Below the pieces are notes generated by a model. It was not told the DNA's origin. It was given only the letters and a program-made list of their open reading frames with translations, and did no database searches. Below, piece by piece: positions 19,084 to 28,565 of a stretch of DNA of 64,000 bases (the first letter of the stretch is position 1; each line of letters opens with the position of its first letter). Source of the DNA: Bradyrhizobium sp. WSM3983 (GTDB taxonomy: Bacteria; Pseudomonadota; Alphaproteobacteria; Rhizobiales; Xanthobacteraceae); NCBI RefSeq assembly GCF_000473045.1, contig NZ_AXAY01000008.1:186001-250000 (forward strand), read 5' to 3'. Made by a program: the position numbers and the translations under genes.

Positions 19084-19242
19084 ACCCTCCCCTGGAGGGG
19101 GAGGGTCGGCTCACATTGAGCGAAGCGAAATGTGAGACGGGGTGGGGTGATCTCTCCACACGGGCACTTTTCACCGCGGAGAGACCGTCACTCCACCCCG
19201 CTCGCGCTACGCGCGATCGACCCTCCCCCTCCAGGGGAGGGT
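19084..19242. repeat. Long inverted repeat with 25-bp perfect termini (family F)
   Basis: Positions 19084-19108 (beginning ACCCTCCCCTGGAGG) are the exact reverse complement of 19218-19242. Inside is a second palindromic set, with GCGAAGCG and CACCCCGCTCGCGC stretches. It fills the gap between two convergent genes and could fold into a long hairpin in RNA from either side. I found one copy in this window. Confidence 0.8.
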
Positions 19243-19253
19243 AAGAGACAGCT

Positions 19254-20681
19254 CTAATTCGCCCCCGCGAGCTTGCCCTTCTCGCGCGTTGTCGCAACGA
19301 CATCGCGCACGAGATCGAACACCCCATCCGCCTCCGGAGGCCAATTCGGCGAGCGGCCTAGCCGCACGATCACCAGCTGTTCCGACGGGATCACGATCGT
19401 GTACTGCCCGATCGTCCCCTTGGCGAAGAACGCATCGCGCGGCCAGCCGTGCTCCACGCGAAACTTGGCACCAAAACTGTCGCCCTGGTTGGTCCAGAAG
19501 CCGGCGCCGATGCCGACCCAGGCGTTTGGCGTCGCCGTTGCCGAATAGTTCACCCAGCCTTCGGGCAGGATGCGTTTGCCGCCGGCGACACCGTCGTTGA
19601 GATAGAGCTGGCCGAAGCGCGCCCAGTCGCGCGCAGAGGCCAGCATTTCGCCGGAGCCCTCGATCGTGCCGGCACCGTCGAGCTGAAGCGTGACGTTGAC
19701 CATGCCGAGCGGCGCGAACAATTCGCGGCGCGCGAAGGCCAGCGCATCGGCAGGCTTGCCGCCGGCGGCGTTGCGGATCAGATGGGCGAGGATGAGGAAG
19801 TTGCCGTCGTGATAATTCCACGCCGTGCCCGGCGCGGTCGCAAGCGGCGCGCGCTCGGCAAAGCTCGCCATATCATCCTCGGCGTATTTCATGGCGTTGA
19901 CCCTCTCGAGCGCGGAGCCGAGCGAGGCCTGCAACGAGCTCCCGAGCGCGATGCCGGCGGTGTGACGCAGCAACTGGTCGACGGTGACGGCGTGACGCGG
20001 ATCATCAGGATCTTGCCAGGCGGCGATGGGCGCGAGCCCGTCGAGCTTCAACTTGCGCTGGCGCACCAGAATGCCTATCAGCGCCGAAGTCACCGACTTC
20101 GTCATGGAGAAACCGAGCAGCTGCGTCTCCGGCCCGATGCCGTCGGCGTAGCGCTCGGCGATGATGCGGCCGGCCTTCATGACGACGATCGCGCGGGTGC
20201 GGCGATGAGGCGGCTGCGCGGGCTCGGTGAAGGCGCGGTCGAGCGCGGCTGCCAAGCCCTCGCTTTGCGGCGGCACGATCCCCGGGCCGGCGATCTCGGG
20301 GAGCAGCGCGGGCTGATTGTCGTCCGGCGGCAACGTGACATCGGCGATCCCCTGCCCGTGCTCGAGCGTGCAGCCGAGCCCCCCGCGATAGACGGCATGG
20401 CTGCGGCCGATGCCGAACAGCGTCACCGTGACATCCTTGCGGGCGCGGTCGATCTGCAAATTCATCGCCCAGGTCAGGAGGCCGGTGCCCGGCATCGCGT
20501 CGGTGGTCTCGGCGAGGTTGCGCCGGGGATCCAAGCCGGAGACGAACGTCTCCGAGCAGAGCGTGTCGGCGATGAAGCCGGTGGCAACCTTGGGCACGTC
20601 ACGCGCCCGCGCCACGCCGAGCGCGAGGCCGGCACAGGCGATGGCGGTGGTGAGGAGGACGATCTTACGACGACGGGTCAC
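19254..20681 (-). CDS. Serine hydrolase of the beta-lactamase class C family, exported
   Basis: Class C-like serine hydrolases include esterases, D-peptidases and AmpC. The N-terminus (MTRRRKIVLLTTAIACAG) is a signal sequence ending near ARA. The Ser-x-x-Lys motif is GFSMTKS with Ser192 and Lys195, and the second-motif Tyr is Tyr290 in WNYHDGN, followed by FLILAHLI as in the 6-aminohexanoate-dimer hydrolase/EstB branch. At 475 residues it has about 150 residues before the catalytic Ser, longer than AmpC. The 147 bases upstream separate it from the AraC-type gene on the same strand. Substrate unknown; a beta-lactam role is unlikely. Confidence 0.87.
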   Translation of the reverse strand: MTRRRKIVLLTTAIACAGLALGVARARDVPKVATGFIADTLCSETFVSGLDPRRNLAETTDAMPGTGLLTWAMNLQIDRARKDVTVTLFGIGRSHAVYRGGLGCTLEHGQGIADVTLPPDDNQPALLPEIAGPGIVPPQSEGLAAALDRAFTEPAQPPHRRTRAIVVMKAGRIIAERYADGIGPETQLLGFSMTKSVTSALIGILVRQRKLKLDGLAPIAAWQDPDDPRHAVTVDQLLRHTAGIALGSSLQASLGSALERVNAMKYAEDDMASFAERAPLATAPGTAWNYHDGNFLILAHLIRNAAGGKPADALAFARRELFAPLGMVNVTLQLDGAGTIEGSGEMLASARDWARFGQLYLNDGVAGGKRILPEGWVNYSATATPNAWVGIGAGFWTNQGDSFGAKFRVEHGWPRDAFFAKGTIGQYTIVIPSEQLVIVRLGRSPNWPPEADGVFDLVRDVVATTREKGKLAGAN

Positions 20682-20827
20682 GGGCTTTTCTCCGGCTGCG
20701 GGGCGAGTGCGGGAGAGCAGGCCGGATGCGGGCGATGCGCGCTCGCCGGATTTGAAAAACGACCTCGTCGAAACTGATCGGGGCTAGCCGACTCTGAAAT
20801 TCTTACGTGATTTCAAAGGTCTAGAAT

Positions 20828-21892
20828 CTAGGCCGCATCGGCCTTGAGCCGCCGGTACTCCGTCGGCGTCACCCCGGTCACCGCCTTGAAGGCGCGATTG
20901 AACGGGCCGAGCGACTGGAAGCCGGCGTCCATCGCGATGGTGATGACGGGGACCTCGGCCTGGGTGGGATCGGCGAGCGCGGCCTTGGCTTCCTCGATGC
21001 GGTGGTTGTTCAGGAACACATTGAAGTTGCGGTAGCCGAGCCGCTGGTTGATCAGCCGCCGCAGCCGGTATTCCGGAATCCCGAGCTTTGTGGCGAGCGT
21101 GCCGATGCTGATGTTGTCGTGGCGATAGATGCGCTCGTCAGCCATCAGCCGCATCAGCGCATCGACCAGCTTCTGATCCGCGCTGGAATCCGCGGCGATG
21201 GCGGCCGGGGCGGGAAGGTTTGCCGCGGCTTCGACGGGCGCCGGAAACAAATCCGCGGCATTGACCTGCATCATCGCATAGCAGATCGCGGCGACGAGAC
21301 CGGCGAGAACGGCCGCGTTCGCGACATTGGCGATCGCGGCGTTATCCCTGCCCCATATCGATATCTGCAGCAGCACATTGACGCCGCCATAGAGCAAGGC
21401 TGCGCTGACGATGAAAACCCGCAAATTACGCCGGCGCTCGACCAGATCGGCCGACCAGGAGGCAATGGTCTGGGTTATCGCCAGCACGATAAAGCAAAGC
21501 GCCAGCAGATTGACCACGATAATGGCCGGCCGGCCGTGGACCGCCGGCGCGATCCACAGGCAACTGACGAAACTGTAGGCCGAGACCGCCGCCCAGATCA
21601 GCGCGTGCCACCAGCGCGGCACGAATGAATCGTCGAGCAAGGCGCGCGTGAACAGCCACAGCACCACGGCATCGCCGGTCGACAGCGCGATCAGCGGCGC
21701 ATGCCATATCGAGACCGGCGCGGTCGAGCCGATCTCCGAGGTGACGACGTGCGCGATCGTCCCCAGCGCCAGCGCAATGGTGAGGCGTCCCGCCACGCTA
21801 TGGCGGAAGTCGCGCAACAGCGAGGCCGCCAGCATCAGCAGCAGGGCCACGGTCGCGGCACGCAGGGCAAGTTCCGTTGCGGCAAGTGTCAT
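20828..21892 (-). CDS. AraC-family transcriptional regulator with a membrane-spanning sensor half
   Basis: The 354-residue product has about seven hydrophobic segments in the first 220 residues (for instance VALLLMLAASLL, AIIVVNLLALCFIVLAI, AAVLAGLVAAICYAMM), then a linker and an AraC-type DNA-binding domain at about 255-350. That domain shows IGTLATKLGIPEYRLRRLINQRLG and, in the second helix-turn-helix, AGFQSLGPFNRAFKAVTGVTPTEYR. Such fusions read an envelope or lipid signal directly. ATG 21892 is chosen since the upstream 18 residues (with Cys and Arg) do not fit. The exported serine hydrolase downstream on the same strand is its most likely target or partner. Confidence 0.88.
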   Translation of the reverse strand: MTLAATELALRAATVALLLMLAASLLRDFRHSVAGRLTIALALGTIAHVVTSEIGSTAPVSIWHAPLIALSTGDAVVLWLFTRALLDDSFVPRWWHALIWAAVSAYSFVSCLWIAPAVHGRPAIIVVNLLALCFIVLAITQTIASWSADLVERRRNLRVFIVSAALLYGGVNVLLQISIWGRDNAAIANVANAAVLAGLVAAICYAMMQVNAADLFPAPVEAAANLPAPAAIAADSSADQKLVDALMRLMADERIYRHDNISIGTLATKLGIPEYRLRRLINQRLGYRNFNVFLNNHRIEEAKAALADPTQAEVPVITIAMDAGFQSLGPFNRAFKAVTGVTPTEYRRLKADAA

Positions 21893-21997
21893 CGGGCGAT
21901 GCGATCGGTCGCGGTTGCAATCAGCCGAACATCGTTCGTCAGGCACATTTTTTCAAGGACCGTCTGCGCACCGGGTTAGCAGCGTCTCATTCTCCAC

Positions 21998-22101
21998 TGT
22001 CATCGCCCGACTTGATCGGGCGATGACAGTACTCCGAGACGGCAGTGATTGAACCGATGGGCTGCGGCGTAATGGATGCCCCGCCTTCGCGGAGCATGAC
22101 A
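21998..22101. repeat. Dispersed palindromic repeat (family B), degenerate copy
   Basis: TGTCATCGCCCGACTTGATC at 21998 begins a palindrome that closes at 22028. It is followed by GAGACGGCAGTGATTGAACC and by CCCCGCCTTCGCGGAGCATG ending near 22101. Compared with the copies at 24178 and 33949, the middle matches (GAGACGGC, GGCTGCGGCGTA) but the ends are altered. It lies in the 292-base gap between the divergent AraC gene and the pirin gene. Confidence 0.65.
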
Positions 22102-22184
22102 GCGGAGCATGTGATCGGCCTTTGTCGCGACGACAATGCAAATTCCTGCTACGATCGGCCCAAGAAATTCAGAAGGAGTCCACC

Positions 22185-23102
22185 ATGAGCTGGCAGCCCT
22201 CAAACGATCCCGTGCTCGGCGATCCCATGTCCTGCGACGCGCTCGATCTCGTCATCGTGCCGCGCACCCGCGACCTCGGCGATGGATTCGCGGTGCGGCG
22301 CGCGCTGCCGCATGGCAAGCGGCAGATGGTCGGACCCTTCATCTTCTTCGATCATTTCGGCCCAGTGCAGTTCGTCTCCGGCAAGGGCATGGACGTGCGC
22401 CCGCATCCGCATATCGGGCTTGCCACCGTCACCTATCTGTTTGACGGGTCCATCATGCATCGCGACAGCGAGGGCAACGTGCAGGAGATCGCGCCCGGCG
22501 CGATGAACTTGATGACGGCCGGCCGCGGCATCGCCCATTCCGAGCGCACGCCGGATGCGCAGCGCGCCTCGGGCCAGCAAATGCTGGGCCTGCAGAGCTG
22601 GATCGCGCTGCCGGCCGGATCGGAAGAGATTGATCCCTCGTTCCAGCATTATGCGGCGGGCGAGCTGCCGATGATCTCCGAACGCGATTTCACCGCGCGG
22701 GTGATCGCCGGATCCGCCTTCGGCATCACCTCGCCGGTGAAAATGGTCTCGCCCTGGTTCTACACCGAGGTCACGGCCATGGCGGGCGCTAGCATGCCGC
22801 TCGACCCCGACCATGAGGAGCGCGCGATCTACATCGTCGACGGTGAGATCGAGATCGCGAATGAGCGTTACGAAGGGCCGCGACTGCTGATCTTCCGCCC
22901 CGGCGACCGCATCACCGTGAAGGCGCTCAAAGCCACGCGAATGATGTTTCTCGGCGGCGATGCATTGGAAGGCCCGCGCCACATCTGGTGGAATTTCGTC
23001 TCCTCCAGCAAGGAGCGGATCGAGCAGGCCAAGCAGGACTGGAAAACCGGCCGCTTCGCGGGGGTTCCGCAGGAACATGAGTTCATTCCGCTGCCGGAAT
23101 AG
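22185..23102 (+). CDS. Pirin family protein
   Basis: Pirins are bicupin proteins; some have quercetin dioxygenase activity and others modulate regulators or enzymes. The 305-residue product keeps the metal-binding set of the N-terminal cupin: His74 and His76 in [13 protein letters not shown], and His118 and Glu120 in [11 protein letters not shown]. The C-terminal cupin ([19 protein letters not shown]) lacks an obvious metal set, as usual. AGAAGGAG lies just before the ATG at 22185. It is followed 76 bases later by purC on the same strand, but a functional link is not evident. Confidence 0.93.
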   Translation: MSWQPSNDPVLGDPMSCDALDLVIVPRTRDLGDGFAVRRALPHGKRQMVGPFIFFDHFGPVQFVSGKGMDVRPHPHIGLATVTYLFDGSIMHRDSEGNVQEIAPGAMNLMTAGRGIAHSERTPDAQRASGQQMLGLQSWIALPAGSEEIDPSFQHYAAGELPMISERDFTARVIAGSAFGITSPVKMVSPWFYTEVTAMAGASMPLDPDHEERAIYIVDGEIEIANERYEGPRLLIFRPGDRITVKALKATRMMFLGGDALEGPRHIWWNFVSSSKERIEQAKQDWKTGRFAGVPQEHEFIPLPE

Positions 23103-23178
23103 GCTAATCCGGTTTCCGGTCGCGCTGCCGGCGCGGCCGGATTTCTCGCCTGAAAGCCAAGTCTACGAAAGCTTTGCG

Positions 23179-24093
23179 ATGACCACGATGCTCTCCAGCG
23201 ACCTGCCCCTGACCAAGATCGGCCGCGGCAAGGTGCGCGATATCTACGCCGTCGACGACGACCGCCTGCTGCTGCTCACCACCGACCGCATCAGCGCCTT
23301 CGACGTCGTGATGGGCGAGACCATCCCGATGAAGGGCGCGGTGCTGACCCAGATCAGCGCGTTCTGGTTCAACAAGCTCGAAGGCGTGGTGCCGCATCAC
23401 ATGATCAGCGCCGACACCGACGAGATCATCGCGGCCGTGCCGGCGCTTAAAGCCCACCGCGCCGAGATTCTCGGCCGCGCCATGCTGTCCCGCCGCACCA
23501 CCGTGTTCCCGGTCGAATGCGTGATCCGCGGCTATCTCTCCGGCTCGGCCTGGAAGGAATATGCCGGCTCCGGCACGCTGGCGGGCGAAAAGCTGAAGGC
23601 CGGCCTCGTCGAGAGCGAGAAGCTCGAGCCCTCGATCTTCAGCCCGGCGACCAAGGCCGAGACCGGCCATGACGAGAACATCACCATCGCGAAGATGCGC
23701 GAAGTCGTCGGCGAGGACGTCGCCTCCACGCTCGAAAGCATGACGCGTGCGATCTACACGCTGGGCGAGGAGCTGGCGCGCGAGCAGGGCATCATCATCG
23801 CGGACACCAAGTTCGAGTTCGGCCGCGACAAGGACGGCCGCATCATCCTGATTGACGAAGTGATGACGCCGGACAGTTCGCGCTTCTGGGCGGTCGATGC
23901 CTACAAGCCCGGCCAGCCACAGGCGAGCTTCGACAAGCAGCCGCTGCGCGACTATCTCGACCTCGAGCGCCGCGCCGGCCACTGGAACGGCGACGCCCCG
24001 CCGCCGCCGCTGCCCGCGAGCGTCGTGGATGCGACCAGCAAGCGGTACCTGGAAGCGTATCGCCGGGTGACGGGGGCAGAGCTGAAGATTTAG
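23179..24093 (+). CDS. purC: Phosphoribosylaminoimidazole-succinocarboxamide synthase
   Basis: PurC joins aspartate to CAIR with ATP in purine synthesis. The 304-residue product matches the long (about 300 residue) form. Motifs are [49 protein letters not shown], and the metal and aspartate region [19 protein letters not shown] followed by TPDSSRFW. I chose ATG 23179; the Met three codons later (23188) is possible. It stands apart from other pur genes. A short form of PurC (about 250 residues, next to purS) exists in many rhizobia, so this could be a second copy. Confidence 0.95.
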   Translation: MTTMLSSDLPLTKIGRGKVRDIYAVDDDRLLLLTTDRISAFDVVMGETIPMKGAVLTQISAFWFNKLEGVVPHHMISADTDEIIAAVPALKAHRAEILGRAMLSRRTTVFPVECVIRGYLSGSAWKEYAGSGTLAGEKLKAGLVESEKLEPSIFSPATKAETGHDENITIAKMREVVGEDVASTLESMTRAIYTLGEELAREQGIIIADTKFEFGRDKDGRIILIDEVMTPDSSRFWAVDAYKPGQPQASFDKQPLRDYLDLERRAGHWNGDAPPPPLPASVVDATSKRYLEAYRRVTGAELKI

Positions 24094-24457
24094 GCTCACT
24101 GCACTGCTGCCGCTAACTCGGTCATTGCTTCGCTGCGCTCACGATGACGAGGGGGAGCTGTTTGCTACACCCCCAACTGTCATCGCCCGGCTTGGCCGGG
24201 CGATCCAGTATTCCAGAGACGGCGATGGAATACGGAGAGGCTGCGGCGTACTGGATTCCCCGCTTTCGCGGGGAATGACAGCGGGTGGGCGGGGAGCCGC
24301 TTCTTGCCCCAACGTGAGGTCTGCGGCGCCTTTTCCGTCCACCATATGATTGACCGTTCACGCAAAGACCCCCGCGGAACTTGTCGGATACTTCATATTT
24401 GCAAGAAACCTGTTGCGCTAGGCTCGCAGTGGTCTACCTCTCCGGACAGGAATTTTC
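24094..24457. other. 364-base gap between purC and the SulP gene
   Basis: Almost a third is the family B repeat at 24178-24280. A further partial palindrome precedes it (GTCATTGCTTCGCTGCGCTC to CACGATGACGA near 24121-24150). The remaining 180 bases should hold the promoter of the transporter gene. No gene seen. Confidence 0.5.
24178..24280. repeat. Dispersed palindromic repeat (family B), forward copy
   Basis: It begins TGTCATCGCCCGGCTTGGCC and ends CCCGCTTTCGCGGGGAATGACA. The core holds GATCCAGTATTCCAGAGACG, then TACGGAGAGGCTGCGGCGTA and CTGGATTCC. The copy at 33949-34050 is the same unit on the other strand. Both ends are themselves small palindromes, giving a two-hairpin unit. Confidence 0.8.
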
Positions 24458-26692
24458 ATGAGCGAGTGTCACGGCGTGACAGATCCAGCAATTGGCTTCG
24501 ATCCGGTCACCAGGGTCAGTCCATCCGTCAAACGCGCGCTGAATGATATGCTGGGGGGAGGTGCCGCGAGCATCCTCACCCTCACGTTCGGGCTGTCCTA
24601 TTCGCTGCTGATCTTCGCCGGCCCGCTCACGCCCTATCTGTCCTACGGGATCACTGCGACCTTCATCACCTCGGCGGTGCTTGCCGCCGTGATCGGGCTC
24701 GGCAGCTCGCTGCCCTTCGCGATTGCCGCGCCGGACAGCTCGACCGCCGCCGTGACCGGAATTCTGGCGGCCTCGCTGGTCGAGCACATCGAAACGACCA
24801 ATCTGTCGGCACCGTTGCTCTCACCGGTCCTGATCACGCTCGGCCTGTCGACCGTGCTGACCGGGGTCGTGCTGTGCGGGCTGGGCCTGACGCGCATGGG
24901 CCGCGCCATCCGCTACGTGCCCTATCCCGTGGTCGGTGGCTTTCTCGGCGCTACCGGACTTCTCATCGCCTTGGGTGCGGTCCGGGTCATCACCAACACC
25001 CCGGTCCAGCTCACGACGCTTCCGCACTTCGCCAATGGCACCACGCTGCTGGAACTCGGTGCCGCCTGCGCCATGGCGCTGGTGCTGTACCTGACCTGGC
25101 ATCGCTCGCGGAATCCGTTCGGCCTGCCGATCATTCTGGTCGGCGGCGTGATCACGGCACATGTGGCGTTCTGGATCTCGGGCGTCTCGCTCGACGAGGC
25201 ACGGAGCCTGGGCTGGACCTTTCAGCCTCCGCCGCAGGCGGCATTCATGCTGCCCTGGCACACCGACGAACTCGCCCGCTATCCCTGGTTTGCCGTACCG
25301 GACCTGCTCGGCAATCTCGTCGCCGTCATCTTCGTGACCGCGTCGAGCACCCTGTTCAATACCACCGGCATCGAGGTTGCCGTACACCGCGAAGCCAATC
25401 TGGAACGCGAGCTGAATGTCACCGGCGCGGCCAACATCCTCAGCGGCGTGCTCGGCGGCTACACCGGCTGCAGCTCGATCAGCCGCTCGGTCCTCAACTT
25501 CTCCAGCGGCGGACGCGGACGGCTGTCCGGTCTCACCGCCTCGGTGCTGTCGCTGCTGATGCTAGCGATCGCGCCCGAGCTGCTCGGCTTCATTCCGAAA
25601 TTCGTGCTCGGCGGCTTGCTGCTCTATCTCGGCGCCGACCAGCTGCACAAATGGATCATCGAGTCGCGCAAGCGGCTTTCGAAGCTCGAATATCTGTCGC
25701 TGGTCGCCATCATCGTCATCATCGTGGCCTGGGGTTTCGTGCCGGGCATTTTGATCGGCGTCATCATCGGCTGCGCGACCTTTGCCTTCAGCGCGGCGCG
25801 GGTGGAGTCGATCAAGTACAGTTTTGACGGCTCCGAATATCGCTCCTCGCTCGACCGCTCGCGCGACGACCAGGAGGTGCTGCTGGCCCATGGCGGCAAG
25901 ATCCAGGGGCTCAATCTCCAGAGCTATCTGTTCTTCGGCTCCGCCAACCGGCTCTACCAGCACGTCAAGCGACTGCTCCAGGAACGCCCGGAGTGCCGCT
26001 ATCTGGTGTTCGACTTCAAGCTTGTCACCGGCGTGGATTCGTCGGCCGCCTACAGCTTCGCCCAGATCAAGCGCAGCGCGGCCGATCTCGGTGTCGAGCT
26101 CATCCTGGTGCATTTGTCGGCGGCGGCCGAGAAGGTGCTGCGCTCCAGCGACTTCATCGGCGAAGGCGTCACCGTCGTTCCCGAGCTCGATCACGCGCTG
26201 GAATGGTGCGAGAACGAACTCATCGCGCAGCATCAGGGATTGGCGCAGGAAACGGCCAGTTTGCGCGACTGGTTCGCAGGCATTCTCGACAGCGAGGACG
26301 ACGCCGACGAGTTGATCCGCCGCTGCCAGCGGCTCGAGGTCGACGCCGGCGACATCATCGTGCAGGCCGGCGATCCCGCCGATTCAATGCACTTCATCCT
26401 CGACGGCCGCGTCGGCATCATGATTCCTGCCGATGACGACCGCACCACGCGCGTGCGCAGCCTCGGCCGCTACACCACGATCGGCGAGATGGGACTGGTG
26501 TCACAAGCGCCGCGCAGCGCCACGATCCAGGCCGAGGTCGACAGCGTGCTCTACGTGCTGAACACGCACCAGTTCGATGCGATCAAGGCAGAAGAGCCCG
26601 CGCTCAGCCATAAGCTGCTGACGTACTTTGTGTCGGTGATGGCGGAGCGGCTGACGTTTGCGAACCGGACGATCGCGGTGTTGAGGCGGTAG
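24458..26692 (+). CDS. SulP-family anion transporter fused to STAS and cyclic-nucleotide-binding domains
   Basis: SulP proteins carry sulfate, bicarbonate or other anions. The first 445 residues hold the SulP membrane core with about ten to twelve segments, including FAIAAPDSSTAAVTGILAAS, VGGFLGATGLLIALG and FLNTTG-like TLFNTTGIEVAVHRE. A STAS domain covers about 478-590, with VFDFKLVTGVDSSAAYSF holding the usual phosphorylatable-type Ser. From about 620 a cNMP-binding domain follows (VDAGDIIVQAGDPADSMHFI) with a phosphate-binding cassette-like GEMGLVSQAPRSATI, ending at 744. Ordinary SulP proteins are 500-600 residues. The extra domain suggests gating by cAMP or cGMP. The substrate is not decided by sequence. 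Confidence 0.9.
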   Translation: MSECHGVTDPAIGFDPVTRVSPSVKRALNDMLGGGAASILTLTFGLSYSLLIFAGPLTPYLSYGITATFITSAVLAAVIGLGSSLPFAIAAPDSSTAAVTGILAASLVEHIETTNLSAPLLSPVLITLGLSTVLTGVVLCGLGLTRMGRAIRYVPYPVVGGFLGATGLLIALGAVRVITNTPVQLTTLPHFANGTTLLELGAACAMALVLYLTWHRSRNPFGLPIILVGGVITAHVAFWISGVSLDEARSLGWTFQPPPQAAFMLPWHTDELARYPWFAVPDLLGNLVAVIFVTASSTLFNTTGIEVAVHREANLERELNVTGAANILSGVLGGYTGCSSISRSVLNFSSGGRGRLSGLTASVLSLLMLAIAPELLGFIPKFVLGGLLLYLGADQLHKWIIESRKRLSKLEYLSLVAIIVIIVAWGFVPGILIGVIIGCATFAFSAARVESIKYSFDGSEYRSSLDRSRDDQEVLLAHGGKIQGLNLQSYLFFGSANRLYQHVKRLLQERPECRYLVFDFKLVTGVDSSAAYSFAQIKRSAADLGVELILVHLSAAAEKVLRSSDFIGEGVTVVPELDHALEWCENELIAQHQGLAQETASLRDWFAGILDSEDDADELIRRCQRLEVDAGDIIVQAGDPADSMHFILDGRVGIMIPADDDRTTRVRSLGRYTTIGEMGLVSQAPRSATIQAEVDSVLYVLNTHQFDAIKAEEPALSHKLLTYFVSVMAERLTFANRTIAVLRR

Positions 26693-26740
26693 GGGACACG
26701 CGCGCGCCTTCCACCGAGCCTGCCGCATCCGTCCTGTCGC

Positions 26741-27622
26741 CTACGCGAGGGTGTCACGAATCATAGTGTCCAGGCTGCTCGCGGTGACCCCCAGCAGTTT
26801 TTCCGTCTCGCCGGCGTCAAGCAGAAGCGGCTTTTCGAACAAATAGGACATCTCGATGCCTTCGCTGAAGCCGATGCCTTCCAGATCGGCCGAGGTGAGG
26901 CGAAGCAGATTCGGAACGTCGATCTTCAGCACGGTCGCGAATCTTCGCACCAGCTCGCGGACGGACGCGGACTGCGACGGCACATGAAAGGCGCGGCCCC
27001 ATTCTCCGGTGAAGCGCGACGCGGCGACCAGCGTCTTCGCGGTGTCCTTGGTGAAAGACCAGGCATGCGCCACATCGGGATCGCCGAGGAAAGATACCTG
27101 CTCGCCCTTGAGCAGCGATGGCAGGGCCAGCAGCGAGAAATACGCGACCGCACCCTTGCCCAGATAGTCGCTTGCGCGGACCTCGATAGCGGGAACGCTC
27201 GATCGCAGTGCGCGCTGCCACATGATGTGCCGGGTGGTACCCTTTCGGCTGGTCGGGTCCGGCTCCAGGTCCGGCGTCAGAGGGCTTACGGCCTGCGCGC
27301 CATAGCCATAGACATTCCCGACCACGAGCAGCCTGGCGCCAACCTGCTCGGCTGCCTTGACCGTTCCATCCATGATCGGAAAGAAGTCGGTTGGCCATCG
27401 ATGATAGGCCGCCATCGCGCACATGAAGATCGCATCCGCGCCCTTGGCTAACCCGGCCAGCTGCGCAGCGTCAGTTGCATCCGACGAAACCGTGCGCACA
27501 TCTCCAGCATCGAGCGACCCGGCATTCCTGCTGGTCAGGATGACGCTGTGCCCTTCCTCTGCCAGAAGGCGAGCTGTTTCGCGTCCGACAGGACCGGCTC
27601 CGACAATCACGTAATGACTCAC
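26741..27622 (-). CDS. NAD(P)-dependent epimerase/dehydratase-like protein
   Basis: The 293-residue product has a Rossmann start HYVIVGAGPVGRETARLLAE with the GxGxxG pattern, an atypical-SDR fold and a mid-protein VVGNVYGYGAQAVSPLTPD, where the Tyr sits where SDR enzymes have their active-site Tyr. The usual YxxxK is not clear, so it belongs to the atypical (NmrA-like or epimerase) branch and may not be a classical dehydrogenase. It is divergent from an AraC regulator, with 118 bases between the two starts, so it is probably the regulator's target. Substrate unknown. Confidence 0.82.
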   Translation of the reverse strand: MSHYVIVGAGPVGRETARLLAEEGHSVILTSRNAGSLDAGDVRTVSSDATDAAQLAGLAKGADAIFMCAMAAYHRWPTDFFPIMDGTVKAAEQVGARLLVVGNVYGYGAQAVSPLTPDLEPDPTSRKGTTRHIMWQRALRSSVPAIEVRASDYLGKGAVAYFSLLALPSLLKGEQVSFLGDPDVAHAWSFTKDTAKTLVAASRFTGEWGRAFHVPSQSASVRELVRRFATVLKIDVPNLLRLTSADLEGIGFSEGIEMSYLFEKPLLLDAGETEKLLGVTASSLDTMIRDTLA

Positions 27623-27740
27623 TTTGCATCCTCATTTGCCACGAAACGACAGATGAATTCTTGACGCCTGAGCCGTTGAAAATCGCGCACGATGCGCCAA
27701 ATATCGATCACGTTCCGCCAAGCACCGGAGAGTCCGGACG

Positions 27741-28553
27741 ATGCATGCGAGATCGAGTTCGGCGCCCACATCGACTGGCAGCACCGCTGCGGCCACGCGA
27801 ACCGAGCCTGATTCCGTTGCACTGGAGCCGATCGGCGATCACCGGATCATCATCCACCTTAGCCCTGCGACGCGCTCACTTTGTCTCGAGACCGGGGACC
27901 AGTTTCTGCGTCAAGCCGGCGATATCGATGTGATTCCGTCCGGTGCCTTCGGCGGTTTCGTGGCAGAAACGCCCTACCAATCGCTTCAGATCCGGCTTGC
28001 GCCGAGCATGCTGGATCATGCGGCCGCCAGGAGTCGACAATTGGCGGCCGCCCGGCTCACGCATCATCATATGCTGCGGAATGATCGCATCATTTTGCTC
28101 GGACAAGCTCTCGAAAGCGACGTGAAAGCCGGCTCGCCAAGCGGGCCCTTGTTTGCCGAAAACGTTGGAATGGCCCTGGCGGTCGAGTTGCTCAGCCTTG
28201 CGAATGATCCGCCGGCGCAGGCCATTCGCCTCTCGGACGCGCAACTTCAGAGAGTTCTGGTCTATATCGATGCAAATCTCGACCAGCCGCTCACAATCGA
28301 CATTCTCTGCCGCGAGGCCGGCGTCAGCAGCTCACATCTGCGGACCTGGTTCAAAGTGGCCATGGACGTCACGATTCATCGCTACATCCTGAGAAGAAGG
28401 GTGGAGCACGCACGGCAGCTCCTCCTCCAAGGCGACCGCAAGCTCAGCGATATCGCCCTGGAAGCAGGCTTTTCCCATCAGTCTCACCTAGCCAAATGGA
28501 TGCGCCGCGAGTTCGGTCGCAGGCCCAGCGAACTGCGTCGAAGCAAGAGCTGA
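27741..28553 (+). CDS. AraC-family transcriptional regulator
   Basis: The 270-residue product has an N-terminal cupin-like sensing half (IDVIPSGAFGGFVAETPYQSL) and a C-terminal AraC DNA-binding domain at about 165-265. The two helix-turn-helix units show LDQPLTIDILCREAGVSSSH and LSDIALEAGFSHQSHLAKWM, followed by REFGRRPSELRR. It is divergent from the epimerase-like gene over a 118-base gap where both promoters and the operator should lie. GC3 is a little lower than in neighbours, which may hint at later arrival of this pair. The ligand is unknown. Confidence 0.9.
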   Translation: MHARSSSAPTSTGSTAAATRTEPDSVALEPIGDHRIIIHLSPATRSLCLETGDQFLRQAGDIDVIPSGAFGGFVAETPYQSLQIRLAPSMLDHAAARSRQLAAARLTHHHMLRNDRIILLGQALESDVKAGSPSGPLFAENVGMALAVELLSLANDPPAQAIRLSDAQLQRVLVYIDANLDQPLTIDILCREAGVSSSHLRTWFKVAMDVTIHRYILRRRVEHARQLLLQGDRKLSDIALEAGFSHQSHLAKWMRREFGRRPSELRRSKS

Positions 28554-28565
28554 TCGGCGAGGCCC

